A stretch of DNA of 64,000 bases from Bosea sp. BIWAKO-01 (GTDB lineage: Bacteria > Pseudomonadota > Alphaproteobacteria > Rhizobiales > Beijerinckiaceae): assembly GCF_001748145.1 (NCBI RefSeq), contig NZ_BCQA01000002.1, positions 303,501 to 367,500 of the forward strand, read 5' to 3'. Below the pieces are notes generated by a model. It was not told the DNA's origin. It did not search any database and was given only the letters and a program-made list of their open reading frames with translations. Each line of letters starts with the position of its first letter. The first letter of the stretch is position 1. Shown here in pieces: positions 50,991 to 60,670 of this stretch. The translations under genes and the position numbers were made by a program.

Positions 50991-51947
50991 CTACCTGGCC
51001 CGGAGGCGTTCCCGGTGGGCCGTGTAGAGTCCGCTCGCCGCGATCACCGCTCCTCCGAGGAAGGTCAGGGCCTCGGGGACGGCCCCGAAGATGGCGAAGG
51101 AGAGCAGGGCGGCGGAGGCGAGCTGCACGTATGAGAACGGGGCGAGCGTCGATGCGGGCGCCTTCTTGAAGGCGAGGATGACCAGCCAGTGACCGATGGT
51201 CGAGAACAAGCCCATGGCCACGCCGATCCCGATCTCCCGCAGTGTCAAAGGGTGCCAGGAGAAGGCCACGCCCACGGACAGCACCGCAAAGCCGATTAGC
51301 GCGGACCAGGCCATCGTCACCTCCGAGCGCTCTGCATGCATCTTCCGCGTCACGATCGCGGCCACCGCCCAGCACATGGCGGCTCCCATCGGAAGAAGAG
51401 CCGCCAAGCTGAACCCAGCCGTGCCCGGTCGCACGACGATGAGCACGCCGGCAAAGCCGACTGCTGCCGCTGCCCAGCGGCGAAGGCCCACCTTCTCACC
51501 GAGCAACGGGATGGACAGGGCCGTGATGAAGATGGGCGATATGAAATTGATGGCGGTTGCCTCAGCAACGGGAAGCCGCGTGAGCCCTAAAATAAAGAGC
51601 ATCGCAGAGCCAGCCACTGCGAGGCCACGTAGGACCTGCATGCCGGGCGAGGCGGCTACGAGGGCGCGCCTGCCGCTCATAGCGAACGCGGTCGGCACAA
51701 CCAGGATGACGAATACGAGATAGCGCAACCACGCGACCTGTACGCCCGGAAGGTTTGCCGTCAGGAGCTTCGCCGAGACATCTCCAGCGGCGAAGAACAA
51801 TGTGCTCGCAAGGATCAGACCTATAGCGAGGAAGGCGTTGTCGACGGGTAAGGAAATACCGGCGGGACGGCTAGGGAGCTTCCTAGAGACGTCAGAGGAA
51901 TAGGCATCGCAATCGGCCGCGGTGGCAGATGCAGGCGGGGGTGACAT
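50991..51947 (-). CDS. EamA-family (DMT) transporter
   Basis: A 318-residue membrane protein with ten predicted helices arranged as two EamA halves, the first starting NAFLAIGLILASTLFFAAGD and the second around GAAMCWAVAAIVTRKM. The N-terminus is a 35-residue polar extension (MSPPPASATAADC). Members export or import small metabolites such as amino acids or nucleosides. It is convergent-independent and stands alone; no substrate is suggested. Confidence 0.87.
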   Translation of the reverse strand: MSPPPASATAADCDAYSSDVSRKLPSRPAGISLPVDNAFLAIGLILASTLFFAAGDVSAKLLTANLPGVQVAWLRYLVFVILVVPTAFAMSGRRALVAASPGMQVLRGLAVAGSAMLFILGLTRLPVAEATAINFISPIFITALSIPLLGEKVGLRRWAAAAVGFAGVLIVVRPGTAGFSLAALLPMGAAMCWAVAAIVTRKMHAERSEVTMAWSALIGFAVLSVGVAFSWHPLTLREIGIGVAMGLFSTIGHWLVILAFKKAPASTLAPFSYVQLASAALLSFAIFGAVPEALTFLGGAVIAASGLYTAHRERLRAR

Positions 51948-52257
51948 ATCAATCCGATCGGGAAAATTCGATCTGGCGGCGCGCCATATCCTTGATTCAA
52001 GCAAGCTGCATGATCGTGATCAAACTATGAATTCGCCGCGGAATCGCCGAGCGGAGAAGCCCTAGCCGCCATGTGAAATTTGCATGCGATGTGGTCCTCT
52101 GTTGTCGCGGCGCCGGAACGGCCTCGGCTCCGAGCCGATATCGTGTGGGCGGTTCCGGATCGCGCAACGGCATGGCGCCCAGTGGTTTGCACAGAACCTT
52201 GCGTGTTTGGCTGACACAATCCGTTAATGTCAGCCGGCTCCCCGACGGAATGCATCC

Positions 52258-54429
52258 TTGCAAGCCCACCCCTTACCACCACCCTTGGAAACGCTCGCTG
52301 GAACTGTGGAGCGGGTGACCTTCCACAACGCCGAAAGCGGCTTTGTCGTGATCAGGGTGAAGGCGCGGGGCCGGCGCGATCTCGTGACCGTGGTGGGCCA
52401 CGCCGCAACGATCGGAGCGGGCGAGTTCGTTACGGCCTCGGGCATCTGGATTACCGATCGAACCCACGGTCTCCAGTTCAAGGCGCAGGTCATGAAGGCC
52501 ACGCCGCCGACCGGGGCGGAGGGCATCGAAAGATACCTCGCATCCGGGCAGATGCGGGGGATCGGCCCCGCCATGGCCAAGCGCATCGTGGCGCTTTTCG
52601 GGGCGGCCACCTTCGACATCATCGAGGCTCATCCGGATCGGCTGAAGGAGGTTGCCGGGATCGGTCCGAAGCGCGCCGAGCGCATCGTGGCGGGATGGGC
52701 GGAGCAGAAGGCCGTCAGGGAGATCATGATATTCCTTCACGCCCACGGCGTCGGGACAGCCCGGGCGGTCCGCATTTTTAAGACGTATGGGCATGAAGCC
52801 ATCGCCGTGATGACGGAAGACCCCTATCGGCTCGCCCGTGACATTCGCGGGATCGGCTTTCGCACAGCGGACTCGATCGCAGCAAAGCTCGGCATGAAGA
52901 AGACCGCGCCCCAGCGCTTGCGAGCTGGCGTTTCCTTTGCGCTTCAAGAGGCGACGGATGAAGGCCATTGCGGGTTGCCCCAGGACGCCCTCGTGAAGCT
53001 GGCCGAAAAGCTCCTGGAGGTCGATGCCGCTCTGATCAGAACCGCGATCCGGACCGAATTGGAGCGAGGTGACATTGTTTCGGACCGGATCGAAGACGCG
53101 CAGTGCGTTTTCCTGAAAGGTCTGCATGCTGCTGAACAGGCGATCGCGCGGCGTCTCGCTGATCTGGCTATTGGGCCTGTGCCATGGCCTGGGATCAATC
53201 TCGAAAAGGCTATGCCCTGGATCGAAAAGCGGACCGGCAAGGCATTGGCGGCTTCGCAGATCGAAGCGGTCCGTCTCGTGCTCGCGAGCAAGGTTGCGGT
53301 GGTCACTGGCGGCCCAGGCACAGGCAAGACGACACTTCTGGACGCCATCTTGCGCATTTTGGTCGCCAAGGGCGTGCGCGTGCTGCTGGCAGCCCCCACC
53401 GGACGCGCAGCCAAGCGGATGACGGAGCAGACCGGCATCGAGGCCAAAACCATCCATCGCCTGCTGGAGGTTGATCCGGCGAACGGCAGTTTCAAGAAGG
53501 GTCTCGAAAGTCCTCTCGACTGCCAGCTCCTGGTGGTCGACGAGACCAGCATGGTCGACGTACCACTGATGCACGCGCTGCTGAAAGCCGTTCCACACGG
53601 GGCAGGGCTTCTGCTGGTGGGCGATGTCGACCAACTGCCATCGGTCGGGCCAGGACAGGTTCTAGGCGACATCATCTCGTCCCAGGCCCTGCCGACCGCG
53701 CGCTTGACCGAGGTGTTCCGGCAGGCCGCAACCAGCCGGATCATCGTCAATGCCCACCGCATCAACCAGGGGCAAATGCCGGAATCCGCCGCGCCGCGGC
53801 AAGACAGCGACTACTTTTTCGTCGAGATCGACACGCCCGAAAACGGTGTCGCGAAGATTCGAGAGATCGTGCGTGATCGGATTGCAAGACGCTTCGGGCT
53901 CGATCCGATCGCTGATATCCAGGTCCTATGTCCAATGAACCGGGGACTGCTGGGGGCGCGCAATCTCAATGTTGAACTCCAGCGGGTCCTCAACCCGAAC
54001 CCTACGGCTTCGGTCGAGCGCTTCGGCTGGACCTTTGCGGTTGGCGATCGCGTTATGCAGACCGTAAATGACTACGACCGTGAGGTGTTCAACGGCGATC
54101 TCGGCATGGTGATGGGCATCGACGATGAGGAAGGCGAACTGACCGCCGAGTTCGACGGCCGGATCGTCAGCTATCCATTCGGTGAGCTCGATACGGTCGT
54201 GCTGGCCTACGCGACGACGATCCACAAATCACAGGGCTCGGAATACCCCGCCGTCGTCATTCCAGTGACGACCCAGCACTACATGATGTTGGCTCGCAAT
54301 CTTCTCTACACGGGCGTCACGCGGGGAAAACGGCTGGTCGTCATCGTGGGGCAGAAGCGCGCCCTGGCCATGGCGATCAGGGCGGGCGGAAAACGTCGAT
54401 GGACGAAATTGCGGGAGTGGATGGAGTAG
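52258..54429 (+). CDS. recD2: ATP-dependent RecD2-like DNA helicase
   Basis: A 723-residue SF1B helicase. The N-terminus has an OB-like start (LAGTVERVTFHNAESGFVVI), then helix-hairpin-helix motifs (RGIGPAMAKRIV, AGIGPKRAERIV) near residues 95-145 and later a HhH around IRGIGFRTADSIA. The motor has Walker A GGPGTGKTTLLDAIL near 350, Walker B LLVVDETSMVDVPL near 425, motif III VGDVDQLPSVGPGQV near 460 and a C-terminal 'LLYTGVTRGKRLVVIVG' near 690. The start is a TTG at 52258: an in-frame stop lies at 52225 and no ATG or GTG precedes the OB segment. 5'-3' helicase for DNA repair. Confidence 0.9.
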   Translation: MQAHPLPPPLETLAGTVERVTFHNAESGFVVIRVKARGRRDLVTVVGHAATIGAGEFVTASGIWITDRTHGLQFKAQVMKATPPTGAEGIERYLASGQMRGIGPAMAKRIVALFGAATFDIIEAHPDRLKEVAGIGPKRAERIVAGWAEQKAVREIMIFLHAHGVGTARAVRIFKTYGHEAIAVMTEDPYRLARDIRGIGFRTADSIAAKLGMKKTAPQRLRAGVSFALQEATDEGHCGLPQDALVKLAEKLLEVDAALIRTAIRTELERGDIVSDRIEDAQCVFLKGLHAAEQAIARRLADLAIGPVPWPGINLEKAMPWIEKRTGKALAASQIEAVRLVLASKVAVVTGGPGTGKTTLLDAILRILVAKGVRVLLAAPTGRAAKRMTEQTGIEAKTIHRLLEVDPANGSFKKGLESPLDCQLLVVDETSMVDVPLMHALLKAVPHGAGLLLVGDVDQLPSVGPGQVLGDIISSQALPTARLTEVFRQAATSRIIVNAHRINQGQMPESAAPRQDSDYFFVEIDTPENGVAKIREIVRDRIARRFGLDPIADIQVLCPMNRGLLGARNLNVELQRVLNPNPTASVERFGWTFAVGDRVMQTVNDYDREVFNGDLGMVMGIDDEEGELTAEFDGRIVSYPFGELDTVVLAYATTIHKSQGSEYPAVVIPVTTQHYMMLARNLLYTGVTRGKRLVVIVGQKRALAMAIRAGGKRRWTKLREWME

Positions 54430-54563
54430 CTAGCCCTGCACAGCGGAGTTTTGGTCCGGCAGCGATGGCGCTCCGTATGGGCACGCCGACCAGTTGCTGG
54501 TTGGCTCATAAAGTCTGCGAGTGGGGAGAGGAATATGGCCTGCCAGGTGATCGCCGGCCCGCT

Positions 54564-54863
54564 TCAGCCAAAAGACCTTGTTGAGCTCGCTGCGGGTGAT
54601 CGGCTCCAGGGAGGCGTTTGCGGACAGAAACAGCATGGGTCGCGGCGCTCGGCGCCGTCGTCTTCCCGCGGGCGCCATGAGAGGCGCGGCTCCACTGATC
54701 GCAATTCCTGTCGGTGTTCGTTCTCGCCAGCCTGCGCGACCTGCCCGATCTCGAAAAGCTCGAGGATGCGGGCCTGCTGAGCAACGACACGCTGCTGGCT
54801 GAGGCGATTCCGACCGGCGGCGGCGACGACCTCCCCTTTGATGACTCGGATCCGACCGCCCGT
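54564..54863. pseudogene. Scrambled scpB remnant (third scpB segment)
   Basis: The minus strand at about 54564-54636 reads FLSANASLEPITRSELNKVF, the middle of ScpB in inverted order. About 60 bp to the right, the + strand at 54700-54863 reads LASLRDLPDLEKLEDAGLLS, its later part. The two pieces face opposite ways, so an inversion followed the duplication. No intact frame exists. The rest of the 54430-55009 gap has no gene. Confidence 0.8.
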
Positions 54864-55009
54864 TGGGTTAGGCCGCTTCGCTTTCCGCGGGGCTAATGGG
54901 AACGATGCAGAAATAGTGGTTCGATCTTAGCGTACGATTTTAAGCAGCTACCGATCGCTGGTAAATGGTTCAAAGACTGGGCTCATCTCGCGGCTCGCCC
55001 AGTCCGGTG

Positions 55010-55315
55010 TCACGCAGCCCGGGCTCGACCCGGCGCAGCGCCCTTGCCCCGCACTTCGGCCTCCTCGAACTCGGCAGCGATGATCGCCCGATCGAGAGCG
55101 GTGCGCAGTGCCTTGGCGCATTCAAGTGTCAACTCAACGCCGGCGCGCGCTCCGGGGTCGAGGCTGGCATTGATAAAATCGAGCGTGATGACATCGGCCA
55201 AAGGCGCATGGCGCGCATGGTCGTAAGCTACCACCGCCTGAGTCAGCGGAAACCATTCGTTCCCGCGCTTCGCCATGCCCTCCGCCTGGACGATCTCGAC
55301 GATCGACGTGCACAT
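55010..55315 (-). CDS. DUF6295 family protein
   Basis: A 101-residue protein whose start at 55315 reads MCTSIVEIVQAEGMAKRGNE, followed by WFPLTQAVVAYDHARHAPLA and LTLDFINASLDPGARAGVEL-type blocks. These match a short family of unknown function (DUF6295) as I recall it. No signal peptide or membrane segment. It lies 11 bp downstream of the dienelactone hydrolase in the same direction, so probably one operon. A frame extending to 55414 is rejected because it would overlap the neighbour wholly. Confidence 0.75.
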   Translation of the reverse strand: MCTSIVEIVQAEGMAKRGNEWFPLTQAVVAYDHARHAPLADVITLDFINASLDPGARAGVELTLECAKALRTALDRAIIAAEFEEAEVRGKGAAPGRARAA

Positions 55316-55326
55316 GTCAGTGTCTC

Positions 55327-56076
55327 CTATTTCGCCAGATGGGTCTTGAAGAAGGCGAAAACCTTGCTCCAGCCATCCATCGCCGGCTCGGGCCGGTAGA
55401 TCGGCCGGTGCCAATAGAAGAAGCCGTGGCCGGCACCGTCGTAGCGGTGGAATTCGTAGCTCTTGCCGTGCTTCTTGAGTTCGGCCTCGTGCTGGTTCAC
55501 CTGCTCAGGACTCGGTGCCCGGTCGTCGTTGCCGAAGATGCCGATCAAGGGGCAGGAGAGGTCCTTCGTCAGGTCGATAGGCGCGACAGGCGTATTATCG
55601 TTGAGCTCCTCCGCGCCCATCACCACGCGACCACCCCAAAGCTCGGCGCAGGCGTCGACATTCTTTTTCCGGCAGGCGTAGATGAAGGCGTGCCGGCCGC
55701 CGGAGCAGGAGCCGAAGAGGCCAATCTTGCCATTATGCTCGGACTGCGCGCGCACCCAGTTCACGGCAGCTTCTGTATCGCCGACTACCTGGGCGTCGGG
55801 GACCCCGCCTTCGGCGCGCACCTTGGCGGCGACGTCGTCCGGATCGCCTCCACCAGCGCGCTCATACAGGTTTGCGCAGATCGCGAGATAGCCGTGATGC
55901 GCGAAGCGCCGCGTCGTCTCTATGTAAAACTCGCTCCAGCCTGGGAGATGGTGAACCAGTACCACGGCCGGAAAGGGGCCTTTCCCCTCCGGTTTGGCCA
56001 CGTAGGCGGTAATCGGGGTGCCCTTGTCTCCGCTGATCGTGACGTTGTCGCAGATCATGCCTCGGTAGAATGACAT
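55327..56076 (-). CDS. Dienelactone hydrolase family protein
   Basis: A 249-residue alpha/beta hydrolase of the dienelactone group: the nucleophile Cys in GLFGSCSGGRHAFIYA near residue 120, Asp in FGNDDRAPSPEQ near 170 and His in GAGHGFFYWHRP near 215. The start at 56076 (MSFYRGMICDN) is chosen. It uses a Cys in place of Ser as in true dienelactone hydrolases. Such enzymes hydrolyse lactones in aromatic degradation, but the broad family includes other esterases. Pairs with the DUF6295 gene. Confidence 0.86.
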   Translation of the reverse strand: MSFYRGMICDNVTISGDKGTPITAYVAKPEGKGPFPAVVLVHHLPGWSEFYIETTRRFAHHGYLAICANLYERAGGGDPDDVAAKVRAEGGVPDAQVVGDTEAAVNWVRAQSEHNGKIGLFGSCSGGRHAFIYACRKKNVDACAELWGGRVVMGAEELNDNTPVAPIDLTKDLSCPLIGIFGNDDRAPSPEQVNQHEAELKKHGKSYEFHRYDGAGHGFFYWHRPIYRPEPAMDGWSKVFAFFKTHLAK

Positions 56077-56682
56077 TGGTATGCTCCACAGGCGCCAGCC
56101 CAGATCGTCCATGCGGTTGAATACTAACGTTTAGGCGATGCGCATGACAAACTCATGCGTCAGCAACGCTCCGGATGCCGGTTGGCGCGTTCGTTAGCAT
56201 CGTCGAGGTATTGACGATGCCACCTTTATCGCCCGCCCTCAGCCGATCACCCATTCAACTTATCGTTCCACCCCTGGGCAATTGCGACAATCAGGGCTCC
56301 TTCATCTCACGACCATGAAGCCCTTGAGGGGGGAGGTAACTAATCGGGAACGTGTTGCTGCTCGCGCGCCTTCCGCCTTTGCAGCAGCGCTTTCCCAGCC
56401 ATGTAGCCGGCCCAGACTGCGCCGAACTGCCTGGCGGCCAGCACTCTGTCTGTTCTGGCTCGCCCTGCGATGATCCGTTATCATCCACGGGCATGCCGCT
56501 CTCTGGGCGGGCCCTCGCCAAAGCCCTTCCCCGGACCACGCTTTCGGCGCGCGCAGGGTCGTTCTGCGGATCGCGCGCTCGGCCGGTCGCAGCGCGTTCC
56601 GGCGCAACATGGAGACCACCAGGGCGACCCTTCAGCGAGCGACATGCCTCAGATCAGAAGCCGCGCAGAGCAGGAGGTAACC
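56077..56682. other. Intergenic, no gene recognised
   Basis: This 606-bp gap holds no assignable frame. Near 56340-56440 the minus strand reads RVLAARQFGAVWAGYMAGKA without a suitable start or ribosome site. The region must contain the promoters for the hydrolase and, on the right, for the CBS protein, but none is obvious. Confidence 0.4.
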
Positions 56683-57144
56683 ATGCTCGTTCGTGACGCT
56701 ATGACCGCTCATGCGGAATGGATCTCTCCGGACATCTCGCTGGCCGAGGTCGCGCGCAAGATGCGCGACGCGGACATCGGGTGCCTCCCGGTGGGAGAAA
56801 ATGATCGCCTTATCGGAATGATTACCGACAGAGACCTGGCCTGCCGTGGCTGCGCCGAGGGGGCCGATCCCAACACGACAGAGGCGAGAAAGGTCATGAC
56901 GGCCGGCATCACCTGGTGCTTCGAGGATGATGACGTCAGGGATGCGACGCGCCGCATGGCGGAGAAACAGATCCATCACGTGCCGGTGATGAACCGGGAG
57001 AAGCGGATGATCGGTATCCTCTCCCTGTCGGATTTGGCGCTGAAAGCGCCGATGGACCTGTTCGCTGAGGTATCGCAGCTTGTGGCACGCGACGCATCGC
57101 GTCACGCCTCGGCACCTTGGCCCACTAGCTTCCATGGGGGCTGA
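56683..57144 (+). CDS. CBS-domain protein
   Basis: A 153-residue protein with a tandem CBS pair: the first covers residues 1-55 (MLVRDAMTAHAEWISPDISL, then GCLPVGENDRLIGMITDRDL), the second 70-125 (KVMTAGITWCFEDDDVRDAT, HVPVMNREKRMIGILSLSDL). The pair forms an adenosine-nucleotide-sensing module. A CAGGAGG site at 56671-56677 supports the start at 56683. The target is unknown; stress-linked stand-alone CBS proteins are common in this group. Confidence 0.9.
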   Translation: MLVRDAMTAHAEWISPDISLAEVARKMRDADIGCLPVGENDRLIGMITDRDLACRGCAEGADPNTTEARKVMTAGITWCFEDDDVRDATRRMAEKQIHHVPVMNREKRMIGILSLSDLALKAPMDLFAEVSQLVARDASRHASAPWPTSFHGG

Positions 57145-57935
57145 TCGCGACGACAGGTGGTCAGGGTGAGCAGCGACAGGTCGCGCAAGCCCGCTTTCTC
57201 GCGCGAAGGCGAATTGGCGAATGTGCTCATCCTGATGATGTGGGGCGGCATCCGCCTCGGCTGATCGTCGACACGGCCCGGAACTCCTGTTGGCGCGATC
57301 ACGGTATTGTTTCTGTTCCTGCTCGTGACGCTCGACATGTGCGAGGAGTTGTTACTGCGCTGTGCCGGTAGACAGAATGAGCGGAAGCGGCACATGAGGC
57401 TGACTTCACCGCAAAGGACGGCGATTACAACTTGGATGAGGATCACCAAGACGACGACGACTATTATCATTGACTGGCGTCGCGCCTTGGACCGCCAATC
57501 GCCATGGGTCGCTGGGTGACGGCATGACTGGTCACTGTCCCAGAGCAAGTGTCCGCTGGTTTCGAAATAGCGCCGGGAAAGAAGCGGCGGCCGGGACACA
57601 TAGGGAGCCCGCTCGGCCTGCTTTCGGGGAGCGATCAGGCTTACCAATCCCCGTCGGAAACGTCCGGAATCTGGCTTGACACCAATGCAGCCGATGGCGC
57701 AAGGCCGTCGGGTAGCTGCACTGCGAGACCCACCACCGAGATGGGTGCTATGCGGCCCTGCCGCATCCTTATGGTCCTTCGACGCACTGGCACGCAGCTA
57801 GGGGAACCGGACTTCGCCGCATTCGTGATGTTCAAACCCGTAGTGGTCGAACAGCAGTTCGTGCACATTGTTGTGCGGGACGCCCGCTACGCCACGACCA
57901 TGTAGTGAACCGGACGCAGCCCGAGGGCCCACTCC
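57145..57935. other. Intergenic, no gene recognised
   Basis: A 791-bp gap with broken frames in all directions. A short hydrophobic stretch can be read on the minus strand near 57440-57480, but it lacks a convincing start and continues into unlike sequence. I see no RNA or repeat. Confidence 0.4.
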
Positions 57936-58973
57936 ATGAGCGAACCCACTCCGCGCGGCACCGATCCGGATGCCGGCGAGGCTTACGTCTCGACGGGCTC
58001 CCTGCCCGCGCGCGACCAGGTGATTGCGCTGGTCACGGCGGCCCACGGGCGGTTCACCCGCGAGGCCAGCGGCAAGATCGCCGACTACATCCCCGCGCTG
58101 GCCGAGGCCGACCCGGCGCACTTCGGCATCTGCGTGACCAACGCGCGCGGCGAGACCTTCGCGGTGGGCGAGGCCGACCACTCCTTCTCGATCCAGAGCG
58201 TGTCCAAGCCCTTCGTCTTCGCGCTCGTGTGTGAGGCGCTCGGCCCGGACGAGGGCGAGCGCCTGCTCGGCGTGGATGCCACGGGGCAGCCCTTCAATTC
58301 CGTCATGGCGATCGAACTGCGCGCCAACCGCACGACCAACCCCATGGTAAATTCCGGCGCGATCGCTACCACGAGCCTTGTCGCCGGCGCGTCGGCGGAG
58401 GACCGCTGGAGCCGCGTGCGCGACGGCCTGTCGCGCTTTGCGGGTCGCAGGCTCGAACTCGACGAGCGTGTATACGCGTCGGAGGCTGCTACGAACGAGC
58501 GCAACGCCGGTATCGCGCACCTGCTGCGCGGCTACGGCCGCATCTACTGCGACCCCGACGAGGCCATCGAGGTCTATACCCGGCAGTGCTCGCTGCTCGT
58601 CACGGCACGCGATCTGGCGACAATGGGTGCAACGCTTGCCGCGGGCGGCGTCAATCCGGCAACCGGCGAGCGCGTGGTCTCGGCCGGCACCTGCCGGCAC
58701 GTTCTTGCCGTGATGGCCACCGCGGGGCTTTATGAACACTCTGGACACTGGCTCTTCGACGTCGGCTTGCCCGGAAAGAGCGGCGTCAGTGGCGGCATCA
58801 TCACCGTTGCGCCCGGCAAGGGCGCGCTGGCCACGTACTCGCCACCGCTGGACGAGGCGGGCAACAGTGTTCGCGGGCTGCTCGCCACCCGCTTCCTGTC
58901 GGAGCGGCTCGGGCTGAACCTGTTCGTGTCCGCACCGGTCGAGCGAGGAGGTGCCTCGCGCGCGCAGTCTTGA
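57936..58973 (+). CDS. glsA: Glutaminase A
   Basis: A 345-residue serine-dependent beta-lactamase-like glutaminase. The catalytic Ser-x-x-Lys is in FSIQSVSKPFVFAL near residue 90, followed by NPMVNSGAIAT near 145, a Tyr in LLRGYGRIYCDP near 200, the RQCSLLVTARDLATMG block near 225, and 'GLPGKSGVSGGIITVAPGKG' near 285 with a second catalytic region. It hydrolyses L-glutamine to glutamate and ammonia. It is longer than the usual 310, mainly at the N-terminus (MSEPTPRGTDPDAGEAYVST). It is preceded by an empty gap. Confidence 0.92.
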   Translation: MSEPTPRGTDPDAGEAYVSTGSLPARDQVIALVTAAHGRFTREASGKIADYIPALAEADPAHFGICVTNARGETFAVGEADHSFSIQSVSKPFVFALVCEALGPDEGERLLGVDATGQPFNSVMAIELRANRTTNPMVNSGAIATTSLVAGASAEDRWSRVRDGLSRFAGRRLELDERVYASEAATNERNAGIAHLLRGYGRIYCDPDEAIEVYTRQCSLLVTARDLATMGATLAAGGVNPATGERVVSAGTCRHVLAVMATAGLYEHSGHWLFDVGLPGKSGVSGGIITVAPGKGALATYSPPLDEAGNSVRGLLATRFLSERLGLNLFVSAPVERGGASRAQS

Positions 58974-59115
58974 CCGCTTCCGGGCGCGTCAGCGCCGTAG
59001 AATTTGTAAGTTCACCCTCAGCTCCGCCAAGCTGTTTCAGCGCACCCTGAAATGACGGAATGCCCGCCGCCGCCGGGCTAGCGGACAAGGCGGCCACACT
59101 CCCGCGCCGCCTCCG

Positions 59116-59727
59116 TTGCCGAACGGTCTGGGCGGGCTGCTCGAACAACTCGCTGGAGCGTCCACGGGCGCCGCGCGTCCGGGCGCAGGCCCTGCGTCGG
59201 GCGGAACCGGGCTCGATGCGATCATCGGGGGCCTCGCCTCGGCGTTGGGCGGGGCTGCCGCCGGGTTCGGTGGCGCCAAAGCTGAGCCGGCCGGGACGGG
59301 CGGGTCGTTCGGGGATGTGCTCAATCAATCGTTGCAGAATGCCGGGGAGCCCAATGTCGCGCCCAAGCCGCAGCAAGAGGCCGCCGCGGGCCTCATGCTC
59401 AAAGCCATGCTGCAGGCGGCGAAGTGCGACGGCGAACTCGATGATGGCGAAAGGCAGAAGATCCTGGGAGCGCTTGGTGACGCCTCGCCGCAGGACATGG
59501 ACTTCGTGAACCGCGAGCTCGCTGCGCCGGTCGACGTGGCGGGCCTCGTGAAGCAGGTGCCGAAGGGCCTTGAGCAGCAAGTCTATACGGTATCTGTTCT
59601 CGGCATTGACCTCGACAGCCAGGCGGAGGCCAAGTACCTCGCGAGCCTCGGCCAGGCGCTCGGGCTCCAGCCTGCCCAGATGAACGCGCTCCATGCAAAG
59701 CTCAGCGTCCCTGCGCTTTTCGGCTGA
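59116..59727 (+). CDS. DUF533/TerB-like protein, probably 5'-truncated
   Basis: A 203-residue frame from a TTG at 59116. The first 90 residues are Gly/Ala-rich and low-complexity; the C-terminal half is a TerB-like helical domain (LMLKAMLQAAKCDGELDDGE, then RQKILGALGDASPQDMDFV, VYTVSVLGIDLDSQAEAKYL). The usual N-terminal amphipathic start of DUF533 proteins is not found, and a stop precedes the TTG by about 60 bp, so the 5' end may be lost or the start is unusual. Function unknown. It is downstream of glsA, 142 bp apart. Confidence 0.7.
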   Translation: MPNGLGGLLEQLAGASTGAARPGAGPASGGTGLDAIIGGLASALGGAAAGFGGAKAEPAGTGGSFGDVLNQSLQNAGEPNVAPKPQQEAAAGLMLKAMLQAAKCDGELDDGERQKILGALGDASPQDMDFVNRELAAPVDVAGLVKQVPKGLEQQVYTVSVLGIDLDSQAEAKYLASLGQALGLQPAQMNALHAKLSVPALFG

Positions 59728-59904
59728 TCGCGACGCGATTGTTGATGCAATTCGTCGGGGGGCCTTCGAAACGTTCCAGCACTACTTTGGCGCCGAGGCC
59801 AACAATCCACTAAGAATCAAGCTGGACCTCTCGGCGGGGACGGATCAGTTTTCCCGGGCGCGATCGAGACACGCTATCCGTAAGGACAGCAGAAAGAACC
59901 GACC

Positions 59905-60603
59905 TTAGGAAACCATTTGGAGGGAAGGCTCGGCATCGTTCAACATGTAACCGCGTCCCCAAACCGTAGCGATGTAGTTCGTTCCTCCTGATGCGTCTGC
60001 AAGTTTCCGTCTCACCTTGCAGATGAAAACGTCCACGATCTTGAGTTCGGGTTCGTCCATCCCACCGTAAAGGTGATTGAGGATCATTTCTTTTGACAGA
60101 GTGAACCCACGGCGGCTCGCCAGGAACGCAACGATCTCATATTCCTTGCCAGTCAAGCGAACTGGCTTTCCGGCAACGTCAACCGTTTTTGAATCCAGAT
60201 CGATGCAGAGATCTCCGACCCTGACAGCGCGGTGTTCGGTCCCGCTACAGCGACGCACCAAAGTCCGCAGGCGGGCAAGAAATTCGTCTCGGTGGAATGG
60301 CTTTGTCAGGTAGTCATCCGCCCCTGCAATCAGCGAACGGACCTTCTGTTGAATCTCATTGATACCCGAGAGGATCATCAAGGGAGTTTTGATGGAGGAT
60401 GCACGGAGTTTCGTGAGCACCTCTATGCCTGGCATGTCTGGCAAGCCGAGGTCTAGAACTATCAGGTCATACGGCACTGCCTGAGCGAGCGCGAGGCCAT
60501 CGGCTCCATAGGTTGTCTTGGTGATCTCGATGTTCTCCAGCCTGAGAAACATCTCGATGCTCTGCGCGATCGATGCGTCGTCCTCGATTAACAAAACGCG
60601 CAT
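59905..60603 (-). CDS. CtrA-like response regulator
   Basis: A 232-residue OmpR/CtrA-type regulator. The receiver has the acidic pair (MRVLLIEDDASIAQSIEM), the phosphoacceptor Asp in LIVLDLGLPDMPGIEV near residue 52, and Lys in DDYLTKPFHRDEF near 105. The effector domain ends 'LNHLYGGMDEPELKIVDVFI', the exact CtrA-type winged helix. It is clearly CtrA family but diverged in the receiver (for instance KTTYGADGLALAQAVP), and the true CtrA is expected elsewhere. It is therefore likely a second CtrA paralog. The region has lower GC than the catabolic clusters. No histidine kinase or ChpT gene is nearby. Confidence 0.85.
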   Translation of the reverse strand: MRVLLIEDDASIAQSIEMFLRLENIEITKTTYGADGLALAQAVPYDLIVLDLGLPDMPGIEVLTKLRASSIKTPLMILSGINEIQQKVRSLIAGADDYLTKPFHRDEFLARLRTLVRRCSGTEHRAVRVGDLCIDLDSKTVDVAGKPVRLTGKEYEIVAFLASRRGFTLSKEMILNHLYGGMDEPELKIVDVFICKVRRKLADASGGTNYIATVWGRGYMLNDAEPSLQMVS

Positions 60604-60670
60604 AGTAAACTCCGTTTCGCTGCGGATAATTTCGCTAGGATGGCTGAAGTATGGTTAATAATTCAACATT

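Noticed and set aside
57102..57647. Minus-strand frame with a hydrophobic stretch
   Set aside because: It overlaps the end of the CBS gene, has no ribosome site and changes character after 40 residues; probably not coding.
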